7,808 nucleotides of DNA from Sulfurimonadaceae bacterium (GTDB lineage: Bacteria; Campylobacterota; Campylobacteria; Campylobacterales; Sulfurimonadaceae), in assembly GCA_026193155.1 (NCBI GenBank), contig JAPHSI010000151.1, forward strand, positions 1 to 7,808, given 5' to 3'. The notes under the pieces are model-generated. The model was not told the DNA's origin and did no database searches. It worked only from the letters and a program-made list of their open reading frames with translations. The translations under genes were made by a program, and so were the position numbers. Of this stretch, positions 1-5,805 are shown in pieces. Position 1 is the first letter of the stretch. Every line of letters starts with the position of its first letter.

Positions 1-78
1 GGATTATTTAAAAAAGATGAAAAAACCAGAGGTGAGTTTTTCTCCCTAATAAATTCTCCTACCGGGACAAGATATTAA
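1..78 (+). CDS. 3' end of an unidentified gene upstream of fliI (partial)
   Basis: Frame 1 is open from the window edge and ends in TAA at 76-78, giving the last 25 residues of a protein whose start lies outside the window. The tail is charged and then small/polar (GLFKKDEKTRGEFF, then a run ending SPTGTRY). I do not recognise it; a charged tail of an envelope enzyme such as a class A penicillin-binding protein is possible but unsupported. Only 5 nt separate its stop from the fliI ATG, which suggests one transcript and translational coupling. That close spacing and the lack of a good ribosome binding site for fliI are the main reasons to believe it is coding. Confidence 0.55.
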   Translation, partial: GLFKKDEKTRGEFFSLINSPTGTRY

Positions 79-83
79 ATTTT

Positions 84-1391
84 ATGCCATTTAGCTCCCT
101 AAAAGAAAAACTATCATCTGTTAGCCATTCTACACATTTTGGTGAAGTGGTTAAAATCAATGCTACTGTCATTACTGCAACAGGGTTAAATGTCAGCATT
201 TCAGATATGGTAAAAATCATATCAAACTATAACGGACAAGAAACGGTAGGTATGGTTACCGAAATAGACGGTAAAACCTTTTATATAACACCGTTTCGTT
301 TTGTTGAGGGTTTTCGTGCAGGCGATAAGGTATATTTGGATTCAAACGGTTTAAATATAAATATAGGCGATGGATTGATAGGACGTGTTGTAAATCCTTT
401 TATGCAACCCATTGATGATAAAGGGCCAATAAAAAATACTAAGATGGCACCTATCATAAAAGAACCGATTCCTGCTATGAGACGTGGGATGATTGATGAA
501 GTTTTTAGTGTAGGCGTTAAAAGCATAGATGGTTTATTAACATGTGGAAAAGGTCAAAAACTTGGTATTTTTGCGGGTAGTGGGGTAGGTAAGTCTACTC
601 TTATGGGTATGATTGTCCGCGGGGCGGATGCACCTGTTAAGGTTGTAGCACTTATTGGTGAGCGTGGACGCGAGGTACCGGAATTTATTGAGAAAAACCT
701 CGGTGGTGATTTGACAAATACCGTAATTGTTGTTGCAACTTCTGATGATTCACCTCTTATGCGTAAGTACGGTGCATTTTCAGCTATGAGTGTAGCTGAG
801 TATTTTAAAGATAAAGGGCAAGATGTTCTTTTTATAATGGATTCAGTAACCAGATTTGCAATGGCTCAGCGTGAGATAGGATTAGCTCTTGGAGAGCCTC
901 CAACATCAAAAGGTTATCCACCATCATCATTAACGCTTCTTCCTCAGCTTATGGAACGTGCCGGAAAAGAAGAGGGTAAGGGTAGTATTACGGCTTTTTT
1001 TACGGTACTTATAGAAGGTGATGATATGAGTGACCCGATTGCAGATCAAAGTAGGTCGATTTTAGATGGTCATATTGTACTCTCACGTGAGCTTACCGAC
1101 TTTGGTATATATCCACCTATCCATATACTTAACTCGGCTTCTAGAGTAATGAATGACATCACTAGCACAGAACATATAGATGCAGTGATGAAATTTAGAA
1201 GAATGTATACGCTTTTGAAAGAAAATGAGATGTTAATTCGTATAGGTGCTTATACAAAAGGTACTGATATTGAACTTGATGAAGCTATTGCAAAAAAAGA
1301 TAGTATGGAAAATTTTTTAAAACAACGCGCAGATGTCCAAATTTCTTATGAGGATAGTATGAAAGATATTTTATCTATCATTAAACAATAG
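84..1391 (+). CDS. fliI: Flagellar protein export ATPase FliI
   Basis: ATPase of the flagellar type III export apparatus. It forms a hexamer at the cytoplasmic base of the flagellum and helps unload rod, hook and filament subunits from chaperones for export. The 435-aa length is normal for the family. Visible motifs: an N-terminal beta-barrel domain (about 1-95), Walker A GSGVGKST at 165-172, GERGREVPEF at 192-201 with the probable catalytic Glu193, Walker B ending in Asp253 (LFIMD), and the ATP-synthase-type signature PIADQSRS at 318-325. The conserved EPPTSKGYPP segment at 271-280 and the DFGIYPPI motif fit the FliI/YscN/F1-beta superfamily; the flagellar rather than virulence assignment is from overall resemblance. 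No clear Shine-Dalgarno lies 5-10 nt before the ATG (nearest G-rich run is GGGA at 64-67), so translation probably depends on coupling to the upstream gene. The stop abuts the stop of the convergent gene. No other flagellar gene is visible, in keeping with the scattered flagellar genes of Campylobacterota. Confidence 0.96.
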   Translation: MPFSSLKEKLSSVSHSTHFGEVVKINATVITATGLNVSISDMVKIISNYNGQETVGMVTEIDGKTFYITPFRFVEGFRAGDKVYLDSNGLNINIGDGLIGRVVNPFMQPIDDKGPIKNTKMAPIIKEPIPAMRRGMIDEVFSVGVKSIDGLLTCGKGQKLGIFAGSGVGKSTLMGMIVRGADAPVKVVALIGERGREVPEFIEKNLGGDLTNTVIVVATSDDSPLMRKYGAFSAMSVAEYFKDKGQDVLFIMDSVTRFAMAQREIGLALGEPPTSKGYPPSSLTLLPQLMERAGKEEGKGSITAFFTVLIEGDDMSDPIADQSRSILDGHIVLSRELTDFGIYPPIHILNSASRVMNDITSTEHIDAVMKFRRMYTLLKENEMLIRIGAYTKGTDIELDEAIAKKDSMENFLKQRADVQISYEDSMKDILSIIKQ

Positions 1392-3509
1392 TTACTTGAT
1401 AAAATCGGAATAAAACCAACTATTTCTATCGGTTGTAATATCATGAGTAATAGCAAGTTTTTGTTTAGTTTTTTGTTCGTACTTTTTCATTAATATTTTT
1501 ATTTCGTGGTCTAAGCCAAATGTATCTATGTAAGAATAGATAAGCTTCTGAGCATCTTTAAACGAACGTTTTGATAGATGAGCTTTAATTTTTACTTGAA
1601 ATGCAAGTCTAAATAAATCACCGATTTTATCAATCCTGCCTTCTAAGTTCACTAATTGGCCAAGGGTATTTTTTATATCTGATATTTTTGCGTTAAGTGC
1701 ATATATCTCACACTTCTCAATTATTTTTTGCCAGTGCTTTTCAAGTAATTCACCAAGTTCGGTAGTATATAGGCTTGGATGCATATCTAAAGTGTCATAA
1801 CACTTTTTCAAATTATTTTTTTTATAGTAATGTTGAAGAACTTCTAAGTATTTACATTCATTTTCAAAGTCATTGATTTGATCTTTTAGATGCAATACTT
1901 CTTTTATAATAGATATAGATATTCTTGCTTTTGCGACATCGCCTTGATATATAAAGTTTTTGATTTGTGCTACTTTATATTCAAGTTCTCTTTGTAGTAT
2001 GTTATAGCTTGGTGATTTTGTTAGTAGTTTGTTCTTATTTGCAAGTATAGAAGCTTTTGCATAATTTTTTTCATCAATGGCTAATATAAACTGTACAAAA
2101 TCTTTATTTTGCTTTAGAAGCAAATCTATCATATCTTTTTTAGATGGTATAGTTTTATACTCATCAAGTAAAGATTTTGCATTTCCTATTTTATTAAGCA
2201 GTATTTGTCTTTGTGCATTTTTGAAAACTTCTCTCCAAACCTCTTCCATCTTCCTAAAGATAGGTGTTTTTTCCAGTTCAGGGTATCTTGAACATAATGC
2301 ATAGGCAATAGTTAGTTTTTTATTTATATAAAGCTGTTTGAGGTTATTATAATTTCTAAAAGCTATAAGCAGAGAATTAATCTCTTTTTGTTTTGAAGGT
2401 ATGTTTTTAAACATTTTTAGTAGTTCGTTGGCAATAGATGTATTTTTATCAATAAGGGCGACTACAGCTTTATTATATATATTATTATATAGTTTATTTA
2501 AATCAGTGTAAGTTTTTGTGTTTTTAAGCATTGGTTCTTTTTCAACAAGTTCATATGCTTTGTCTAAGGAGTTGTGTAATATCAACGATTTTAAATCTTC
2601 TTCACATGAAAGCTCTATTTTTTTAATAAAACCGCTTCTAAGAGCTACTGCTATATGTTTATGATCTATATTTGATAGTCTAATTACTTTATCATCAAAG
2701 CTCATATATTTATGTTGTAATAAGCTAGAATTTTTTATATCAATCATACTTACATAATTTGTGTTTGAACAAAGCATCATGTAGTTTGGATCAGGCATTG
2801 GTAAAATCTGACGAATACGGGAAAGAGGTGTGTCTATTTCACTTAATAATTTTTTTTGTTTTATAGAAAATATACTGATTAATCCATCAAAATTTGCACT
2901 TAAAATAGTATCATCGTCTATAAAATGTAAAGTATTAATTCGTGCACGAGTATTTTGAAGTACAATCTTATTAGCTCTAGAGTACATATCTATGATTATA
3001 ATTGTCCCTCCAAGCCCAGAGCATGCCAACCTGTTTTTTTTGATGCATAGAGCACTTACGTAGTTCTTACGGATATGTTTTCTATCATCATCATGATATG
3101 GAAAGGAGCAAAGCCTTGAAATTGCAGAATTATTGGACCAATTGTATTGAATAACTCTCCCATTTTCATTACCTGCAATTAAGTAATTAGATGTATTATC
3201 AAAAATAAGTAGTTGAATCTGTATCGAATCGGTAGGTATTACTTTAAGAATCTCTTTTTTTTCAATATCGGCAATATATATTACTTTAGGATTCGCAAAA
3301 GCTAAAAGCTTTCCATCTGAATTAAAAGCAACAGCTGTAGTATCTTGGTTTAAATATTGACTTGTAAAATGTTTTTTTGTACTGCAATCTAAAGCAGAAA
3401 AAATTTTTGCACCGTGAAGTTTTGTAGAGAAGGCTAATTCGTTAGTTGAAGTTGTTTTAAGAGAGGTTATAAATGATCTGGCTTTAATGCATTCTATAAT
3501 TTCTGACAA
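1392..3509 (-). CDS. WD40-type beta-propeller protein with C-terminal 84-residue alpha-helical repeats
   Basis: A 705-aa protein with no signal peptide or membrane segment, so probably cytoplasmic. Residues about 20-300 contain seven segments resembling propeller blades, starting near 20, 57, 97, 150, 190, 231 and 275, each with the pattern hydrophobic strand, D/N-G turn, strand (e.g. LLAFANPKVIYIADIEKKE, TILSANFDGLISIFSI). Residues 306-705 are helical and consist of four repeats of 84 residues plus a partial fifth, starting near 306, 390, 474, 558 and 641. Equivalent positions recur exactly: Ala318/402/486 and Cys570; Pro326/410/578 with Lys494; Leu328/412/496/580; Thr331/415/583 with Ser499; Ala360/444/528. 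Propellers joined to alpha-solenoids usually act as protein-binding scaffolds; no catalytic motif is seen and the function is unknown. The start codon is TTG: an in-frame TGA lies immediately before it, GGAG at 3518-3521 is correctly spaced, and the next in-frame ATG is far inside (Met175). It converges on fliI with no gap, so a flagellar link is not implied. Confidence 0.85.
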   Translation of the reverse strand: MSEIIECIKARSFITSLKTTSTNELAFSTKLHGAKIFSALDCSTKKHFTSQYLNQDTTAVAFNSDGKLLAFANPKVIYIADIEKKEILKVIPTDSIQIQLLIFDNTSNYLIAGNENGRVIQYNWSNNSAISRLCSFPYHDDDRKHIRKNYVSALCIKKNRLACSGLGGTIIIIDMYSRANKIVLQNTRARINTLHFIDDDTILSANFDGLISIFSIKQKKLLSEIDTPLSRIRQILPMPDPNYMMLCSNTNYVSMIDIKNSSLLQHKYMSFDDKVIRLSNIDHKHIAVALRSGFIKKIELSCEEDLKSLILHNSLDKAYELVEKEPMLKNTKTYTDLNKLYNNIYNKAVVALIDKNTSIANELLKMFKNIPSKQKEINSLLIAFRNYNNLKQLYINKKLTIAYALCSRYPELEKTPIFRKMEEVWREVFKNAQRQILLNKIGNAKSLLDEYKTIPSKKDMIDLLLKQNKDFVQFILAIDEKNYAKASILANKNKLLTKSPSYNILQRELEYKVAQIKNFIYQGDVAKARISISIIKEVLHLKDQINDFENECKYLEVLQHYYKKNNLKKCYDTLDMHPSLYTTELGELLEKHWQKIIEKCEIYALNAKISDIKNTLGQLVNLEGRIDKIGDLFRLAFQVKIKAHLSKRSFKDAQKLIYSYIDTFGLDHEIKILMKKYEQKTKQKLAITHDITTDRNSWFYSDFIK

Positions 3510-3540
3510 TCATTCTACTCCATACATATGTTATGAGAGT

Positions 3541-3546
3541 ATTATA
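3541..3546 (-). promoter_or_regulatory. Consensus -10 element for the propeller/solenoid gene
   Basis: The - strand reads TATAAT here, a perfect -10 hexamer about 30 nt upstream of the TTG start, predicting a leader of roughly 25 nt. The -35 region at 17-nt spacing is not conserved (GCTCAA) and lies inside the terminator stem of the preceding gene. A weak -35 is common in Campylobacterota promoters. Predicted by eye. Confidence 0.5.
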
Positions 3547-3562
3547 TGGCATTAAAACTAAA

Positions 3563-3585
3563 TTTGAGCCCAAAAAAGGCTCAAA
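3563..3585 (-). terminator. Rho-independent terminator after the cytochrome-like gene
   Basis: Perfect 8-bp stem (TTTGAGCC / GGCTCAAA) with a 7-nt loop, 6 nt downstream of the TAA of the 105-aa gene on the - strand. It is followed by the T-rich run TTTAGTTTTAAT. It separates this gene from the propeller/solenoid gene, whose promoter starts immediately after it. Confidence 0.75.
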
Positions 3586-3591
3586 AAGTAC

Positions 3592-3909
3592 TTAACAAGA
3601 TGGAACGTTTCCACTATCGTTAGCATACTCATAGAAAAAGTCATAATAGTGTGGTAAATATTTGTCTTTTAAAGCTTTATCTTTAACACTTGGACAAATA
3701 CTTTTAATCTCTTTAGCTAAATCACCTTTAACAGCTTCCCATTCATCTTGAGAGTGTTTAGCAGCCATTTTTGCACCATTCATTCCACATGCACCTTTTA
3801 ATTTTTTAAGGTATAGTTTTTGACCTTTTGCAGCATCTGCACTTAATGTTGTAGAACTCATAGTTAGCATTACTAATGCAGCTAAAGCGATTTGAATCAT
3901 TTTTTTCAT
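3592..3909 (-). CDS. Secreted cytochrome-c-like protein lacking a heme-binding motif
   Basis: A 105-aa precursor with a classical Sec signal peptide (Lys2-3, hydrophobic 5-17, probable cleavage after Ser-Ala near 24), giving a mature periplasmic protein of about 80 residues. The mature start (AAKGQKLYLKKLKGACG) has the look of a small class I cytochrome c, but there is no CXXCH: the Cys41 region reads CGMNGAKMAAKHS, with His52 eleven residues later and no second Cys. The three cysteines are Cys41, Cys72 and Cys105, the last being the final residue after SGNVPS. Covalent c-type heme is therefore unlikely. The cysteines could form a disulfide or carry sulfur; this is inference. It lies 141 nt downstream of the sulfide:quinone reductase gene on the same strand, suggesting a linked role. 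AGGAG at 3916-3920 is 6 nt before the ATG. Databases may label such proteins cytochrome c by overall similarity; the real function is unknown. Confidence 0.8.
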   Translation of the reverse strand: MKKMIQIALAALVMLTMSSTTLSADAAKGQKLYLKKLKGACGMNGAKMAAKHSQDEWEAVKGDLAKEIKSICPSVKDKALKDKYLPHYYDFFYEYANDSGNVPSC

Positions 3910-3935
3910 TTTTTTCTCCTATTGAAAATTGATGT

Positions 3936-3941
3936 ATTTTA
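3936..3941 (-). promoter_or_regulatory. Possible -10 element for the cytochrome-like gene
   Basis: The - strand reads TAAAAT about 27 nt upstream of the ATG, after a T-rich stretch of the sort found upstream of Campylobacterota promoters. It would allow this gene to be transcribed independently of the reductase gene. No -35 element is recognisable, so this is tentative. Confidence 0.3.
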
Positions 3942-4026
3942 TCCAAGAAAAAATAAAATTAAGATTTATCAAAAAAATTATGTAGAATATTTATAGAAAT
4001 GTGTAAATTTGAGGATTATTAGAAGG

Positions 4027-4046
4027 TTTTCCCCAAAAGGGGAAAA
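4027..4046 (-). terminator. Strong GC-core hairpin just after the reductase stop codon
   Basis: A perfect 8-bp inverted repeat (TTTTCCCC / GGGGAAAA) around a 4-nt loop starts 4 nt beyond the reductase TAA on the - strand. Its position fits a 3'-end hairpin, but the sequence after the stem (CCTTCTAATAAT) is not a U-tract. It may be a leaky terminator or an RNA-stabilising structure that sets the ratio between the reductase and the downstream small gene. Confidence 0.5.
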
Positions 4047-4050
4047 TTAA

Positions 4051-4545
4051 TTAAGCACGACCTGAAAGCATTCCGTGAATAGTCATTGGTTTTAGTGCAT
4101 AAACTTTTAGTAACCACCAAATCCATCTCTCTTGAGTTGGATCTAATGGGAATGAAGCAGCATTTTTACCTGAACCTGCTGGTTTAGAAGCCCAGTTGAA
4201 TTCAGCTAACATTACAGTACCGATATTAGTAATAAGTGGACATACTGTATATCCATCATATTTAGATGCTAAAGATTTACCTTGCATTGAAGCAATTATA
4301 TTATCAACTACAACTTTGTATTGTTTACGAGCCGAACCACCAGTTTTACCCATTGGAACTGCAGCAACATCACCTAGTGACCAAACGTTTTTATATTTAA
4401 CGTGTTGAAGAGTTTCTTTGTTTACTGGAACCCAACCTTTAGCAGAACCAACAGCAGATTTACCAACTACATCTGGAGCTTTCATTGGAGGAGTAATATG
4501 CATAAAGTCATATTTAACTTCTACACGCTCATGTTTAGTAATCAT
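4051..4545 (-). CDS. Sulfide:quinone reductase, C-terminal fragment (164 aa)
   Basis: Open frame carrying residues 333-496 of the reconstructed reductase, beginning at an internal ATG. It contains the second active-site cysteine (Cys102 of this fragment, in DGYTVCPLI), the NVWSLGDVAAVP FAD-contact motif and the hydrophobic membrane-attachment tail. The same frame stays open upstream of the ATG to the frameshift point and encodes the missing linker (beginning IEVDTATKTAVFDKHW), which shows that it is the 3' part of the gene and not a separate gene. No convincing ribosome binding site precedes the ATG. On its own it lacks the FAD Rossmann domain and could not be active. Confidence 0.7.
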   Translation of the reverse strand: MITKHERVEVKYDFMHITPPMKAPDVVGKSAVGSAKGWVPVNKETLQHVKYKNVWSLGDVAAVPMGKTGGSARKQYKVVVDNIIASMQGKSLASKYDGYTVCPLITNIGTVMLAEFNWASKPAGSGKNAASFPLDPTQERWIWWLLKVYALKPMTIHGMLSGRA

Positions 4546-4625
4546 AGTGTATTCTTCTAAATCTTGATCGTAAGCACCTTTTTCTTTCCAGTGCTTGTCA
4601 AATACTGCAGTTTTAGTAGCAGTAT

Positions 4626-5540
4626 CTACTTCGATAAGGTTATGTTATAGTGCCATTTGAAACCACGAGTTTTAAATTGCTCTACGATTGCAGTATGGTA
4701 ATCTTTAATACCGAACATTCCACCACCGTTTGGATAGAAAGTTAACTCAACTTTGTCACGTACACCAGCTTCAACTAAACGTGCATTTGTTAGGTACATG
4801 ATTTTCTTAGGAGCACCACCACATTTAATTGGTGTATTTGGGTGAGTAAATACAGCTTGTAGTTTTTCAGGACCTTTGTGAGCTTTTGCTTTAGCAATTA
4901 ACTCTTCTATACCTTTGTATGTAGCTTCAGCACCATCTTGGAAATAGATAGAGTGTAAACCGTCTTTACCTATACCTGAGTTCTTAACAGCAGCATTGTC
5001 TTTACCAGATGAAGTGATTTCACCTTCAAGACCTTTGATCTGTGCATAGTTTAGCATTACACCAGTTGCAATAATCATTTGGTCATATTTAACTTCTTGA
5101 GAACCATCAACTGTTACTGAGTTATTATCCGGATCAAAAGCAGTAACGCTACCTTTAATTAGTTTAACGCCACTTGGTAAAAATTCATCTCTGTTATACT
5201 GGATGTCACTTTTATCCCAAAGGCCTGCTCCTACTAATGTTTGACCAGGTTGGTATGAAACAGACATTGGGTCTGGCTCAATTACAGTGATATCAGCATT
5301 GCTAATAGAGTTGTTAAGGCGTGCAGCAGTACTCATACCGGCTAAACCACCACCTACGATTACTATTTTACCTTTTACGTCAGCAGCAGCAGCAGTTGCA
5401 GCTCCAACAGTTGTTCCAGCCATTACTGATGCAGCAACAGGTGAAACGCTCATGAATTTTAAAGCGTCACGACGAGACATAATCTCAGGGTGCTTATCAA
5501 CTTCGTTTAGAATCTCTTCTAGGATTTGATTTTTAGACAT
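4626..5540 (-). CDS. Sulfide:quinone reductase, N-terminal fragment (304 aa)
   Basis: Open frame from the gene's true start, containing the Tat leader, the FAD-binding Rossmann fold and the first active-site cysteine (Cys240). It runs into TAG at 4626-4628 only four codons past Asn299, where the frame is lost. The final residues ITLSK are partly out-of-frame translation. The protein would lack Cys434, the second FAD/quinone region and the membrane tail, so it should be inactive as a sulfide oxidase if the frameshift is real. Confidence 0.75.
   Translation of the reverse strand: MSKNQILEEILNEVDKHPEIMSRRDALKFMSVSPVAASVMAGTTVGAATAAAADVKGKIVIVGGGLAGMSTAARLNNSISNADITVIEPDPMSVSYQPGQTLVGAGLWDKSDIQYNRDEFLPSGVKLIKGSVTAFDPDNNSVTVDGSQEVKYDQMIIATGVMLNYAQIKGLEGEITSSGKDNAAVKNSGIGKDGLHSIYFQDGAEATYKGIEELIAKAKAHKGPEKLQAVFTHPNTPIKCGGAPKKIMYLTNARLVEAGVRDKVELTFYPNGGGMFGIKDYHTAIVEQFKTRGFKWHYNITLSK
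4635..4635 (-). other. Frameshift point in the reductase gene (one base missing)
   Basis: On the - strand the N-terminal frame reads ACC TTA TCG AAG TAG. Inserting one A after TTA gives ACC TTA ATC GAA GTA GAT, which continues without a stop into the C-terminal fragment. The change is loss of one A from TTAATC (a T on the + strand around 4635-4636). There is no long homopolymer and no canonical X-XXY-YYZ slippery heptamer. Confidence 0.75.
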
Positions 5541-5631
5541 ATAATTTCCCTTGTGTTAATAAAGTGATTGATTTTACTTGCTATAAGCTTAAGACAATTT
5601 TAAATAGTGTATTTTTTAACAATTTTAAGAA

Positions 5632-5653
5632 CTTATATCACATTAGTGTGATA
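5632..5653 (-). promoter_or_regulatory. Putative reductase promoter with overlapping palindromic operator
   Basis: On the + strand 5636-5653 is a perfect inverted repeat, TATCACA, 4-nt spacer, TGTGATA. On the - strand its downstream arm runs into TGATATAAG, an extended -10 (TGn plus TATAAG at 5632-5637). This predicts a transcript start near 5625 and an 85-nt leader before the reductase ATG. A dimeric repressor bound to the palindrome would cover the -10. The regulator is unknown. Confidence 0.45.
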
Positions 5654-5765
5654 AAGTGTCTGAAAATTACATAATTGAAAGTTTGTCAAATGTAGGCAGC
5701 AAGGGAGTTTGAAAGGTTATTCTAATAATTATTATAAGTTGAAGTTTATTTAAGTTGTAGTAATA

Positions 5766-5793
5766 AAGAAATAAGTGAAATCACTTATTTCTT
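5766..5793 (-). terminator. Terminator hairpin downstream of the porin gene
   Basis: Perfect 13-bp inverted repeat (AAGAAATAAGTGA and its complement) with a 2-nt centre, beginning 12 nt after the porin TAA on the - strand. The stem end and following bases are T-rich (TTATTTCTTTATTACT). It separates porin transcription from the reductase gene. The stem is AU-rich, so efficiency is uncertain. Confidence 0.7.
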
Positions 5794-5805
5794 CTATATT
5801 TTAGA

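Larger units (their letters stand above)
4051..5540 (-). pseudogene. sqr: Type II sulfide:quinone oxidoreductase, Tat-exported, interrupted by a one-base frameshift
   Basis: Restoring one base near 4635 joins two open frames into a 496-aa flavoprotein. Sulfide:quinone reductases oxidise sulfide to sulfane sulfur and pass electrons through FAD to the quinone pool. Evidence: Rossmann FAD motif IVGGGLAG at 61-68, ATG motif at 158-160, Cys240 in NTPIKCGGAPKKIMYL, and Cys434 (corrected numbering) in KYDGYTVCPLITN. Both cysteine contexts resemble those of the two active-site cysteines of mitochondrial SQOR, which points to type II. The GDVAAVPMGKTGGSARKQ segment at 390-407 is the second FAD/quinone region. 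A hydrophobic C-terminus (WIWWLLKVYALKP) would attach it to the membrane. A twin-arginine leader (SRRDALKFM, Arg23-24, then hydrophobic to about 53) predicts Tat export to the periplasmic face. AAGGG at 5548-5552 sits 7 nt before the ATG and favours that start over Met21. The break may be a real recent mutation or a sequence error; the rest of the frame is intact and shows no decay. Confidence 0.8.

Noticed and set aside
281..526. 81-aa open frame on the - strand
   Set aside because: Lies wholly inside fliI, whose conserved motifs fix the coding frame; composition is that of an antisense shadow.
2077..2304. 75-aa open frame on the + strand
   Set aside because: Antisense to the repeat region of the propeller/solenoid gene, which is clearly coding through this stretch; Ser/Phe-rich shadow composition.
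4196..4408. 70-aa open frame on the + strand
   Set aside because: Antisense to conserved reductase sequence including the second active-site cysteine region.
4620..4645. Programmed -1 ribosomal frameshift in the reductase gene
   Set aside because: The local sequence has no X-XXY-YYZ slippery heptamer and I see no strong downstream stem, so a simple deletion or sequence error is more likely.
5287..5529. 80-aa open frame on the + strand
   Set aside because: Antisense to the Tat leader and Rossmann motif of the reductase; its Ala/Pro richness mirrors the Ala-rich leader.
5654..5765. Possible small gene or structured RNA between reductase and porin
   Set aside because: No open frame with a ribosome binding site and no strong hairpin beyond the porin terminator was seen.
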